Below, piece by piece: positions 20,746 to 32,699 of a stretch of 64,000 nt of DNA. The translations under genes and the position numbers were made by a program. Below the pieces are notes generated by a model, which ran no database searches, was not told where the DNA came from, and saw nothing but the letters and a program-made list of their open reading frames with translations. How positions within the stretch are numbered: position 1 is the first letter of the stretch; the number at the start of each line of letters is the position of its first letter. The DNA lies in contig CM037462.1 of the NCBI GenBank assembly GCA_021014325.1, positions 5,240,318 through 5,304,317 of the forward strand, written 5' to 3'. The DNA is from Plazaster borealis (Eukaryota; Echinodermata; Asteroidea; Forcipulatida; Labidiasteridae).

Positions 20746-21770
20746 ATTGCCACTGCAAGGCTTGGACTAGTTGAATCAAATCATGGTAGTGCATTGCTAT
20801 ATTTTGAAAAAGCTGCTGTCACTTGTCAGCTTATTCTAGTTGAATCAAGGTAAACAACCAGATCCAGAGGTGGATCCAGGATAATCACAAGGGGGGAAGG
20901 GAGCGCAAACTTTGAGGGCTTATTTCCAAGTAATCCTGCTGCCGTTTTAAGATCGGTTGACTTACACATTAAATGCTCTCTAGAGCAACCTGGGATTTCA
21001 GAAGTTTTTTACAAGTTAATTTGTACCCATGTTAAAATTTGCATTTAATTGACATTCAATCCATAACTATTTCAGTGGGGGGGGGGGCCTGCACCCACCC
21101 CTAAATCCACCGCTGATCTATTTCAGGTTGATGTACATAAATTGTATACAGCTCAGTGGGCAGACAGAAATTTAAATTGTATGTCAAACGGCTCCATAAC
21201 ATCTCTGTATTAAGGGGGGGTTGGGGGCGGTAATCAAACAAATACAAAATTATGGAGTTATTGGCTTCTGCTATAAGGGTGTTGATATAGGCCTCCTATA
21301 TTTGTAATGCTTGTTAATGTGGCAGCCAGTAGCCACTAAATAGGATCACAGCCTATCCATTCACTCTGCTAATTAACCCCTAAATAATGGCTCTATCACT
21401 ACATTAGACGTAGTGATGTCTTTTATTCCAAGCTCACCATGCCAAAGGTCGAAGACAAAAAGTTTACTTTCACACAGACAAAAAACCACTTGGCCAACTT
21501 GAAACTTCTATCAGAAATGAAACTTCTGTTCAGAAAGGCATTCAAATTTCTTGAATCAGTATTAGACTTGTGTGAGCCCCTTTATGGTTGTTTTCTGCTG
21601 TGCACCTCATTAAAGTTCCACATGAAATCCACAAAGTAAATAAAAAAATCGTGAATCCATGCAGAGGTTTTTATTTTTCTAAGAATATTGTATAATTGAG
21701 ATTACTTTTCAAGAGGAATATAATAATTATTATTTTTCTTTTGCCCATGGGTTACTCTTTAAAAAAACCT

Positions 21771-22150
21771 GTTAGTGTATACTTTTGGTAATTGTCAAAG
21801 ACCAGTATTCTCAATTGGTGTATCCCAACATATGCATAAAATAACAAACCTGTGAACATTTGGGCTCAATTGGTCATCGAAGTTGCAAGAAAATAATGAA
21901 AAGAAAAAACACCTTTGTTGCCAGATTTGTGTGCTTTCAGATGCCTGAAGAGGGCTTCAGGCCTGAAGTCTTTCTCAGATTCAAATATTTTAGTGAGAAA
22001 TTACCTATTTCTCAAAAACTACGTTACTTCAGAGGGAGTCGTTTCTCACAATGTTTTATACTACCAACAGCTCTCCGTTGCTCGTTACCAAGTAACTTTT
22101 TATGCTAAAATATACTTTGAGTAATTACCAAACGTGTCCAGTGCCTTTAA
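21771..22150 (+). mobile_element. MITE family TTAAAGGTAT, copy 2
   Basis: It shares TTTTGGTAATTGTCAAAGACCAG, GTGTGCTTTCAG and AACAGCTCTCCGTTGC with 10845-11219 (partly inverted). It ends AAACGTGTCCAGTGCCTTTAAA, directly abutting the next element. Confidence 0.65.
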
Positions 22151-22501
22151 ATGGATTGTATACGTTTTGTAATTCACTGTTTTTTTCCAATCCTATATAT
22201 AATTCCTTCATTTCAAAAGGTGGTAGTGTTTTTGAGATATTGCCGAAAATCTGGAGCGGTTATGTCCACGCAGGAAGAATAATCTGCAATTGGAACACAC
22301 AGTCTGAGAAACGTGTTTGACAGAAACGCTTCTCAGATTCAAATTTATTTTTTTGATAAAAAATCTTTTTCCATAACCACATTACTTCAAAGTGAAATGT
22401 TTCTCAAAATGCTTTATACTATCAGAAGCTGCTGTACCAAGTAAGTTTTTATTGCCATTAATTGTATGAGTAATTACCAAAGGTATACAGACCCTTTATA
22501 A
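22146..22501 (+). mobile_element. MITE family TTAAAGGG..TTTGGTAA, copy 2
   Basis: It begins in the shared CTTTAAA of the preceding MITE and ends ATTACCAAAGGTATACAGACCCTTTA. The AAAGGTGGTAGTGTTTTTGAGATATTGCC block is conserved. The two families thus sit end to end with one common target motif. Confidence 0.75.
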
Positions 22502-22608
22502 GGTATTCGTGATTGGGTTATTTAACTAGTTGTTCTGATCAGCAGTTGCACGATTTATTGTTAATCCATTCAACTGAGCTTTCTTGTGCTGAATGGAACA
22601 TTTTATCT

Positions 22609-22974
22609 TTTAAAGGAACATTACAGAATTGGTTTTTGCTAACAAAACAGTGTAAGCACTTTATATAATCCACCATATACATAAACTGACAAACCTGTAG
22701 AAGTTTGAGATCGATTTGCCATCTGGGTCACGAGAAAATAGTGAAAAACCGATTACACATTTGCATGTGTTATACAATGCATGAATAAAACGCTCATGAG
22801 CGATAAACTCCAATCGGAAATTAGTTCTATTTATTTCTCATCAAATATAGCATTTCAGACAGAAATATTTCTAGTGATGTTTTCTACTATCATCATCATT
22901 AGACCGTGTAAGTTTTATGTAAATCTGTGATCTTAAAGAAAATTTTAATTACCAGTTCTGTAACGTTCCTTTAA
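22609..22974 (+). mobile_element. MITE with TTAAAGGAAC termini, copy 2
   Basis: Ends are TTTTAAAGGAACATTACAGAATTGG and the inverse CCAGTTCTGTAACGTTCCTTTAA, a clear terminal inverted repeat. It is nearly identical to 1872-2218, which implies recent movement. Confidence 0.85.
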
Positions 22975-23056
22975 CAAATAAAATTATTCTCACCATTGCA
23001 CACTGTTTCCATTAGGCATGATTGTATTGTTCGGCAATATCAAATGAATTTTTCAG

Positions 23057-23143
23057 AGGTTAGTTTTATGGTATATATCTACAACTATATAGGATTGAAA
23101 CAAACAGTGGGTTCCAACTACCAAACGCTTACAATCCCTTTAA
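23057..23143 (-). mobile_element. Fragment of the TTAAAGGG MITE family
   Basis: GTTAGTTTTATGGTATATATC and CAAACAGTGGGTTCCAACTACCAAACG match the terminal arm seen at 62141-62501. Confidence 0.6.
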
Positions 23144-23149
23144 TGCTAC

Positions 23150-24670
23150 TGTGAAAGTCTGATCCCCCTTTGTTTTCTGAGCCCAATAAAATATCACGAC
23201 AATAGGAAACAATAAAACATGTTCTCCAAGATTTTCAAATGACATGTATGTTAAATGACATTGATGTAAACATTTAAAAATGTTTAGTAATGAAAATAAA
23301 TACAGTAAATAGTCGGCGACAACCGTTTCTTATACAAGCTCCTTTTTAGAATCGTTGTCAATTGGATTTATTTGGGTGAAAAGGAAATCCACAAGGGTGG
23401 ATTGACGAATAAACAAGATGCTCAGCGGACGGTGGGTTTTTATCAGATATTTTGAAATATATTACAACTGGCATGGGAATATTGGATTTCTATTCTCTGT
23501 ACCTGAGGTTTTCTCGGCCAAGGTTGTTCATTTCCATCATTACCCTTTCAAGGTCACGCTAAAGTTTTAACTATCATAAACTACGATTTTGTGTTTGTAA
23601 TGTCTACCGTACGGTTCGTTTTCGTGTGCTTACAAGAGCTACATTGAGGGGCTACTTGTAAGTAGGATCTGTACTTGTGGGCTTTTCTCGTGTTGTGGGC
23701 TCATGCCCACAATGTTTAAAACAGAAAAGATTAAAGAAAAGGGATCATAGTCACAACCTGTGGAATGCCCACTATGTCACTCTCCTAAACATATATGTTC
23801 TCGTGACTTCGTTCTTGCCACCGTTTTTGTGACAATGCAATTGCAATGTATTAGCAAATGCTAACAAATCTTGGGCCACACCATTTTCACAAGAGATTGT
23901 CCACAACTATAAATCATCTAACCGAAATCTAAAAAAAGGAAATTGTAACTAGAATTTAGTGTTTGTCAAACAAACACTAGGTGTTCGGGAATCATTGTGG
24001 TCAGTGTCGTGTTAATGTGTGAACTAATTCATTGAATCGATGAAAAGATTGTTGATATCTTTTGAAATTTCAAAGAACGTAAAGTGTAAATCTAATACGT
24101 TGATAGCTTTAGTTTACATGGGAAATAAATTCTTACTTGAGCTCTAGAACGTGTATTAATTGAACATCTATGAAAATAGTCATAAGCTGAACTGATTGTA
24201 CACAAGACTTTTACTTAAGTGATTTTTCGAAATAATAAACTTTAGATAGATCAAGCTAAACTGCACCTTTAAGATGGCTTCATAATATGACAATTGATAA
24301 CGTAATTTCAACAGGATCTTAAATTGTGGATGTTACAAATCCCGGCTTGAATACATGCAAGGTTTTAGCTTAATCGCGCATTTTTGCCGTAAATATAAAT
24401 CTTTGAAAAGTGTACGTCACGTGACACTTGATGAAGTCATCGTAAATACGAATCAACCAAACATGTCAGCAAACATAATACCCTCTTTTAGTGGCTATTA
24501 ACCGCAATGCCAACAAAAGGCTAACACGAAGGTTATGCACTTTTAGCTATCGATGGACTACCATCGAACGACGTAGTATTCCGAGTCGGCATTTTGACCA
24601 CTAACTTGATATAGCGCCACCATTGCTGGACATGCAGGCCTAGTGGGCTATCGTGGACTTCAGATATTAA
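23150..24670. other. No gene seen; AT-rich spacer
   Basis: There are no exons with supported splice sites on either strand. A short inverted motif (GTGTTTGTCAAACAAACACTAGGTGTTCGG, split by two-base loops) near 23960-23990 resembles the terminal GGTGTTCG motif of the array that follows. Confidence 0.45.
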
Positions 24671-27600
24671 ACTTTGATTCATTGTCATTCAATACCTGAT
24701 GACGTCATCATGACATCATTAGGTTTGTGTCGTCTAAGGTCTAAAGAGTCACATTTTGTGTAGCGCTTGATGAAATTTTAAAGACCTTTCTAATGATGTA
24801 AAGATTGTAAAAATTCATTGTGTGGTACAGGAGTTATGATTTTTCAAGTATTAAATTTCATCTTCCGGTTTGAACGGGAAGTCAAGGTCAAATGAGGTCA
24901 CATCCTGTGTATTGTTTCTTAAGTTTTTACATACTTTCCCAATAATGTATAGATTGTAAAAATCCAATGTGTTGTTTAGAAGTTACGATTTGTTGAAACA
25001 CTAACTTTCACTTTCCGGTTTGAACCGGAAGTAAAGGTCAATTGGGGTCACACTCTGTATATCGTTTATTAAGTTGTTACATACTTGTCCAATGATGTAT
25101 AGATTGTAAAAATCCATTGTGTGGTTCAGGAATTATGAATTTTGAAACATTAAATTTCAACTTCCGCTTTGAACCGGAAGTCAGGGTCAATTGGGGTCAC
25201 AATAAGTGTAGCGTATGTAAGGTTTTATAAAGACCTTTCAGATGATGTATAGATTGTAAAAATCCAATGTGTGGTTCAGGAGTTACGAATTTTTCAAGTA
25301 TTACATGGATTATCTTTATGCCGGGGTGCGCAATATACAAGGTAACATGCAGCGATGCTAAATGTATTCCTACATGTAGTTGATGTAAACCGAACTACAC
25401 GTTCAATGTGCGTGTATCTGTACACGCGCTATAACAGTATCTCGCGTTATCAAAGTGGGTCAACACAAACGTGCGCTTTAATGCCGGTGGTTATAAGACA
25501 AGATGTAAATGTCAAAATGTTGTTATTTCTGTGCAAAAGTTTGAGCGGGCTCAACTTTCTACAACCTGATGCAAAAATTATGCTGAAATGATAAGTGGTT
25601 TTTGAGATACGAATATTATGAAATTTTAAATTTCCGGGTTGAACCGGAAGTCAAGGTCAAATGGGGTCACTTTCTGTGTAGCGTTTGTTGAACCTTTAAC
25701 GAACTTTCCGATGATGTATAGATTGTAAAAATCCAACATGTCGTTCATGAGTTATGATTTTTTTTCGAAATTTAAACTTTGATTCAGTGTAATTCAATAC
25801 CTGATGACGTCATCATGACATCATCAAGTTTGTGTCGTCTTGATATTTAGGTTCAAATGTCTGATGAGTTTCAATGTAAAATTCAATTTCAATCTTGAGT
25901 TATGCTGTAGACAAGCCCGAAAATGATGTTTTTCAAGAAAAAAAAACAAAGGCAAACTTTGACCTAGGGTAACGACCGGGAAGAGAAGGTCATACGATTT
26001 TGACGTTAACTTTTTAAATGTAGCCCTAGTCTTGAACTATCTGATGCCCAACTATAAACATCATAGCTTTCAAATTCAATGAGACACAGCTAATACCAAA
26101 TGGTCCTTTTTTCAACTTTAAAAACCTTGTAATTCGACACCTGGTGACGTCATCATGACGTAACAACTTTTAGAATCATCTACAAGTTATACTCTAACGA
26201 CATGCAAAGTTTCAAGTTGATTCAATTTTCGCAACTATGCGTTTGCTTGCGGAAAAACGACTCTGAGAAGAAGAATAAAAACTAAAAAAACTAGACATTG
26301 AGTTTTTGTTTACTACAAAAACAAGGTGTTCGTGGTGAGCGACTGATTGAATACGTAACGACATTTAACATTACCAATCCAATGCCTGGTTCAAGAGTTA
26401 TGAATTTTACAAAACGTATACATCAACTTCCGGTTTCGACCGGAGGTCAAGGTCAAGTAGGGTTACATTTTGTGTAGTGCGAGATCAGTTTATGAAGACC
26501 TTTTAGATGATGGATGGATTGTAAACATCCAATATTTGGTTCAGAAGTTATGATTTTTTCAACTATAAAGTTTCAAATTCCGTTTTGAACCGGAAGTCAA
26601 TGTCAAATGAGGTCACAGTGTGTAGCGTTTCTTAAATCTTTGGAGCCCTTTCTGATGATGCATAGATGATAAAAATCCAATGTGTGGTTCAGGAGTTCTG
26701 ATTTTTTCAAATATTAAATTTCATCTCCCGGTTTGAACAGGAAGTAAAGATCAATTGGGGTCACATTCTGTATATCGTTTGTTAAGTTGTTACATACTTG
26801 TCCAATGATGTATAGATTGTAAAAATCCATTGTGTGCTTCAGGAATTATGAATTTTGAAACATTAAACTTCAACTTCCGTTTTGAACCGGAAGTCAGGGT
26901 CAAACAGGGTCACAATAAGTGTAGCGTATGTTAGGTTTTATATAGACCTTTCAGATGATGTATAGATTGTAAAAATCCAATGTGTGGTTCAGGAGTTACA
27001 CGTGCTATTACACTATCTCGCGTTATCAAAGTGGGTCAACACAAACGTGCGCTTTAATGCCGGTGGTTATAAGACAAGATGTGAATGTCAAAATGTTGTT
27101 ATTTCTGTGCAAAAATTTGAGCAGGCTCAACGTTCTACAACCTGATGCAAAAATTATGCTGAAATGATAAATAGTTTTTGAGATACAAATTTTGTGAAAT
27201 TTTAAATTTCCGGGTTGAACCGAACGTCAAGGTCAAATGGGGTCACTTTCTGTGTAGCGTCTGTTGGACCTTTAACGAACTTTCCGATGATGTATAGATT
27301 GTAAAAATCCAACATGTCGTTCATGAGTTATGATTTTTTTTCAAATATTAAACTTTGATTTAATGTAATTCAATACCTGATGACGTCATCATGACATCAT
27401 CAAGTTTGTGTCGTCTTGATATTTAGGTTCAAATGTCTGATGAGTTTCAATGTAAAATTCAATTTCAAACTCGAGTTATGCCGTAGATAAGCCCGAAAAT
27501 GATGTTTTTCAAGAAAAACCAAAGGCAAACTTTGACCTGTGGGAATGACCTTGAAGAAAAGGTCATACGATTTTGACGTTAACTTTTGAAATGTAGCCCC

Positions 27601-29580
27601 AGTCTTGATCTATCACATGCCCAATTATGAACATCATAGCTTTCATATTCAATGAGATACAGCAAATACCAAATGATCATTTTTCAACTTTAAAAACCTT
27701 GTAATTCGACACCTGATGACGTCAGCATGACGTCATTAACTTTGTGCCGTCCTCATACTGAGGTTCAATTGTCTGATGAGTTTCATTGTTCAATTCAGTT
27801 TCAATCTTGAGTTATGCTGTAGAGAAGAGTTCCAGGGAAGAAGAAGAAGATGGAGAAGAAAAGAAAACTATACATTGAATTTTTGTTTACTACAAAAACA
27901 CGGTGTTCGTGGTGAGTGATTGAATGAATAGGTCATTATACCTTATCAATCCAATTCCTGGTTCAGGAGTTATGAATTTTTCAAAAAACAAATTAACATC
28001 AACTTCCGGTTTTGACCGGAAGTCAAGGTCAAATAGGGGTCACATTTTGTGTAGCGCGTTTAGTTTATGAAGACGTTTTAGATGGTGTATGGATTGTAAA
28101 CCTCCAACAATTTGTTGAAACATTAACTTTCACTCTCCGGTTTGAACCGGAAGTCAAGGTCAAATGAGGTCACAGTGTGTAGCTTTTCTTAAATCTTTGG
28201 AGCCCTTTCTGATGATGTATAGATGATACAAATCCAATGTGTGGTTCAGGAATTCTGATTTTTCAAATATTAAATTTCATCTTCCGGTTTGAACAGGAAG
28301 TAAAGGTCAATTGGGGTCACATTCTGTATATTGTTTGTTAAGTTGTTACATACTTGTCCAATGATGTATAGATTGTAAAAATCCATCGTGTGGTTCAGGA
28401 ATTATGAATTTTGAAACATTAAATTTCAACTTCCGCTTTGAACCGGAAGTCAGGGTCAAACGGGGTCACAATAAGTGTAGCGTAAGTCAGGTTTTATAAA
28501 GACCTTTCAGATGATGTATAGATTGTAAAAATCCAATGTGTGGTTCAGGAGTTACGAATTTTTCAAGTACTACATGGATTATCTTCATGCCGGGGTGCGC
28601 AATATACAAGGTAACATCCAGCGATGTTAAATGTATTCCTACATGTAGTTGATGTAAACTGAACTACACGTTCAAAATGCATGTTTCTGTTGTACACGCG
28701 CTATAACAGTATCTCGCGTTATCAAAGTGGGTCAACACAAACGTGCGCTTTAATGCCGGTGGTCATAAGACAAGATGTAAATGTCAAAATGTTGTTATTT
28801 CTGTGCAAAAGTTTGAGCAGGCTCAACTTTCTACAATCTGATGCAAAAATTATGCTGAAATGATAAGTGGTTTTTGAGATACGAATATTATGAAATTTTA
28901 AATTTCTGGGTTGAACCGGAAGTCAAGGTCAAATGGGGTCACTTTCTGTGCAGCGTTTGTTGAACCTTTAACGAAATTTCCGATGATGTATAGATTGTAA
29001 AAATCCAACATGTCGTTCATGAGTTATGATTTTTTTTCAAATATTAAACTTTGATTTAATTTAATTCAATACCTAATGACGTCATCATGACATCATCACG
29101 TTTGTGTCGTCTTGATATTTAGGTTCAAATGTCTGATGAGTTTCAATGTAAAATTCAATTTCAATCTTGAGTTATGCCGTAGATAAGCCCGAAAATGATG
29201 TTTTTCAAGAAAAAAACCAAAGGCAAACTTTGACCTAGGGGCTTGACCTTGAAGAAAAGGTCATACGATTTTTACGTTAACTTTTGAAATGTAGCCCCAG
29301 TCTTGATCTATCACATGCCCAATTATGAACATCATAGCTTTCATATTCAATGAGATACAGCAAATACCAAATGATCATTTTTCAACTTTAAAAACCTAGT
29401 AATTCGACACCTGATGACGTCATCATGACGAAATTGTGCAAGTGCCGTGCTGATGTTAAGGTTGAAGTATATGCTAAGTTTCAAGGTTCAATTAAATTTC
29501 TTTTTTGAGTTCTGTTCTGGAGAAGAGTTCCGGTGAAGAAGAAGATGAAGAAGAAAAAGAAAAAAAACAGAACAATAACA
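24670..29580 (+). repeat. Higher-order tandem array, three units of about 1.6 kb
   Basis: Units run about 24670-26324 (5' incomplete), 26325-27899 and 27900-29580. Each has the same order: 150 bp monomers; a unique block with CTCGCGTTATCAAAGTGGG; one more monomer; a TGACGTCATCATGACATCA site; a second such site; a GAAGAAGA-rich tail; and GGTGTTCGTGG at the junction. Monomers centre on a CTTCCGGTTTGAACCGGAAG palindrome and are at 24863, 25013, 25162, 25631, 26428, 26578, 26728, 26873, 27210, 28001, 28133, 28280, 28428 and 28905. The middle unit lacks about 115 bp of the unique block. No protein is encoded; the open frames at 25355, 26982 and 28681 are the same unique block. Non-autonomous Helitron-type elements with tandem cores look similar. 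Confidence 0.85.
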
Positions 29581-29582
29581 AG

Positions 29583-29730
29583 AGGTGTTCGTGCTTGTAT
29601 TGCACGAACACCTAAAAAAAAACAGAACAATAACAAGAGGTGTTAGTGCTTGTATTGCACGAACACCTAAAAAAAAAAAAAAAAAAAACCGAACAAAAAC
29701 AATAGGTGTTCGGCTGTTGCCCGAACACCT
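29583..29730. repeat. Three terminal hairpins (AGGTGTTCG..CGAACACCT)
   Basis: Three hairpins at about 29582-29611, 29636-29668 and 29703-29729 are separated by A-runs and by CAGAACAATAACA-type spacers. Each stem is nine or more pairs, and each ends CACCTAA. They cap the array on its right side. Confidence 0.75.
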
Positions 29731-29898
29731 AAAAAAAAACCCGTGATTATCAATAATGAGCAATGACAAACTGATCAAGATTTATATCCAATACTTCCCG
29801 TCCACAAGACAAAATATTTAGACCTACAATCATTTACAAAGTCGGTCTTCATTCGGCCGTGGATAGTAGAAACCTTTGGCTACAATTCCAATAAGTAA

Positions 29899-30012
29899 TT
29901 TTGATATGGTGGACACAATAATATGACACTACTAGGTTTCGATAAAGTTGTCTGTATACACACAATGACACGAACCAAACAGTGCATTCCTATAGTGTCC
30001 ACCATTGTCCCA
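29899..30012. mobile_element. Hairpin MITE, GATATGGTGGACAC family, copy 1 (diverged)
   Basis: TTTGATATGGTGGACACAATA at the left pairs with TATAGTGTCCACCAT at the right. The interior has CTGTATACACAC and AACCAAACAGTGCA as in 49094-49213 and 57041-57160. Confidence 0.65.
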
Positions 30013-30459
30013 TGAAGGCAAAATTCAAACACGATACACGACCGACCACGTTAAATTTCTCATCAGTGACTGTGACATCATGGGGGAAAATTTGTATTAT
30101 TCACAATACATGGGTATGTCATCTGCGCGTACAATTGACAACAGAGCGGTAGGCTACATGTGGAATTTACCTTTCTAAAAGGAATGTCCATAATTATATA
30201 TTTCTCCCGATTAAGATGGGTCCTGACATACCCCAAACTACAGAGCTCAATCATATGCAGTTAACGTCCCACTGGTGTAGTTTCCTTCCATAATATACAA
30301 CTGCATTTAGCGAGATTGGAAGGGGGAGGGGGTCATGACCAACAACCGAGCAAATTCGTCATTTTCAATACAAATGAACATGAAACAGGTCTACATTCAA
30401 AGTTTTTACCCTGTAGGGCCTACTACAAACATGTCAGACAAAAAGACTCACAAACCTAC

Positions 30460-30900
30460 CTGCGTTGCCGATATGGGTGGTGTTCTGCGCAAAGCGCTCG
30501 CCTCTCACCAATGTGACCCTAGTTCGATACCCGGCTAAGGCCATGCGAGATGGAGCTGTGCGTTGCCCTGTGCAGCGAAAACAGAGCTGTGACGTCAAAT
30601 TCGCTTCGCAGGAAGTATGAACTGGGCCCAATTTCATAGAGCTGCTTAAGCACAAAAAGTAGCTAAGCACAACAAAATTATGCTTACCAGAATAAGGTTA
30701 CCAGCTAAATTACCATGTTACATGTACAATTTGTGACTGGTATTCTGCTCATTTCTGCTTAGCAGAAATTTTTTAAGCAATATTTTCTGCTTAACCAGCT
30801 CTATGAAATTGGGCCCTGGGCTTTAGGCGCCCTCGCAGGCCAGCAGCTCGAAAACGTAGCCGCGTCCTTCGCAATTCAGCTTCTTAGCGATGCAAGTAAT
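30460..30900 (+). mobile_element. tRNA-derived SINE interrupted by a palindromic MITE
   Basis: The head has an A-box-like GCGCAAAGCGCTCGCCTC and B-box AGTTCGATACC, then GCGAGATGGAGCTGTGCG. The 3' part (CAGCTCGAAAACGTAGCCGCG) continues after an insertion at about 30621-30828. A second copy is at 31735-32195 on the - strand. Confidence 0.65.
30621..30828. mobile_element. Hairpin MITE, GGGCCCAATTTCAT family
   Basis: GGGCCCAATTTCATAGAGCTG pairs with CAGCTCTATGAAATTGGGCCC, with further pairing (CTTAAGCA / TGCTTAA, GCAGAAA). A diverged relative is at 52145-52340 and an end fragment is near 34000. It is inserted into the SINE above. Confidence 0.75.
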
Positions 30901-31734
30901 GGTGACTATAGCCTCCTATTATTAATTATTATTGTAAGATGACATCAATACAAGGTCTATTTCATGGATGAAAATACCCCTACAGTCATTTCTCAACATG
31001 GCATGCGTTGCCATGGTACATGTGACCATGGAAACAAGGTTGTGGTAGATGAATAGTTTTAATACCTGCATGCTATGCATCCCTTTAATTGCCGAAGGTA
31101 AACAATATTAACGTAAACATATAAAATAAAATAAATTTGGGGACAACAATTTTTGGGCAGTTATTAATACTTTGAATGGTACATTTTTATTGCACCACAG
31201 ATTCCTTCACACGGATAGTGGTGAGAAGTGGTTGAACTTTGAACCGGCGAGTCATAAGACAGAATGGAATCATTAGGCCTATTCTCCCTAGGTCGTAACC
31301 TTCTTGAGCACGTTTGCGTAATCGAACACATAACAAACGTAATCGAACACGTAAACGTACATCTAAAACTCTCTTAATGTCTGCATCATTATGCAGGGCG
31401 TTCGCGGCTATTATTACGTTGTCTGCCATACCTTGGTGATTAATCATATAGGAGGCTATAATCATAGAGCAAGGACCAGATAATCAACTCGACCCTTTTG
31501 GGGAAATTTTGCATCATAGATCATAGGTTATTTATTAAAACGACTGGTTTACTTCTCATAAACCGGTTAACATTATACACCACTTTAAAGCTAACATTAT
31601 AGGGCTATATAATTGTTAACATCCCACAAGGGTTTGGAAAAAAGTTGTGGCCATTTTTAAATTTGATATTATTTATTTATTTATTTTCGGTCACGGGTGG
31701 CCGATTTTGCATAGGGTCGAGTTGAAAGGGTTTT

Positions 31735-32195
31735 AATCGCACTCGCAGCTGAGAAGCTGAAGTGCGATTGACGCGGCTACAACGTTTTCGAGCCGCAGGC
31801 ATGCTAGGGGTGCGTTTGACAGCCAGCCACATCGACCCACAATGACCATGGAGGGCACAGCCCGAGATCGAGGGATTGAGGGAGGAAAACCGGGGAGCCT
31901 GGAGAAAAACCTCGTGCCATGGCATAGGAGAGAACCGACGCACAGCTCCATCTCACATGGCCCTAGCCCCGCGAATTTTTTTCCCAAACTTTTTATTTTT
32001 ATTTTCCTTTTTTTATATATTTTATTTCTTTCCAACATCCGCATTCAGATCGAAAACAAAAAAATCAAAATCATAACAAAAAAGGTCATCATTGCAATGT
32101 CGTTTGGGGAAAAAAATCGCAGCCGGGTATCGAACCAGGGCCACGTTGGTGAGAGGCAAGCGCTTTACGCACAAGCCAACCATGACAATCCGTGT
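31735..32195 (-). mobile_element. tRNA-derived SINE, second copy, split by AT-rich insert
   Basis: On the - strand it reads GCGTAAAGCGCTTGCCTC..GGTTCGATACCCGGC (32185-32110), then after AT-rich sequence GGCCATGTGAGATGGAGCTG (31962-31943), and finally CTCGAAAACGTTGTAGCCGCG (31790-31770). Confidence 0.6.
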
Positions 32196-32699
32196 TGAAT
32201 CCGTTTTTAACAAAATTACATTCTGACTGGAAACATTTCGCTATAACGCCAGAAGGGAGTTCCTTTTTGAAAATGTTTATTGTTTGAGTCAAATTTTATT
32301 TAACAGCATTTAGAAGAAAGAGAAGAAACAAAACTTCGACCGTTGCGTAAATCCACCTGTTTTAGAATCATACACCCCCTTTTTCCGAGTATTTTTTCTC
32401 AATGTTAAGGCACGACAAATTCTACGACTATGTTGCAGTCGCATAAGCTGTCCCGGTGTCAGGCAAAACTGCGAGAACGACACCCTAACAAGCACTCAGA
32501 AACTGCTGAACAACCCGACCGATGCCTTTGTGCATCTGCATCTGCATCTGCATCTGTAAGTTACTGTGCAAACTCCAATAGACTGGATATCTCGCACATG
32601 GCGCAGTCACAGTGCAAAGCAGCTTAGTAATCCGAAAGAGCCCCTCCCCCCTTGTGATTTGAAGAAGATTGCTACTGTGGGTTCTAGTTGTTGCAATCA

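Noticed and set aside
25355..28863. Three similar small open frames (about 60-78 codons) as a gene family
   Set aside because: They are the same unique block of the tandem array, start at unrelated codons, and differ by array drift. No sign of selection on the frame.
24850..29430. CRISPR-like array
   Set aside because: Repeats of 150 bp with diverged copies and no unique spacers, in an animal genome. It is a tandem-core mobile or satellite repeat.
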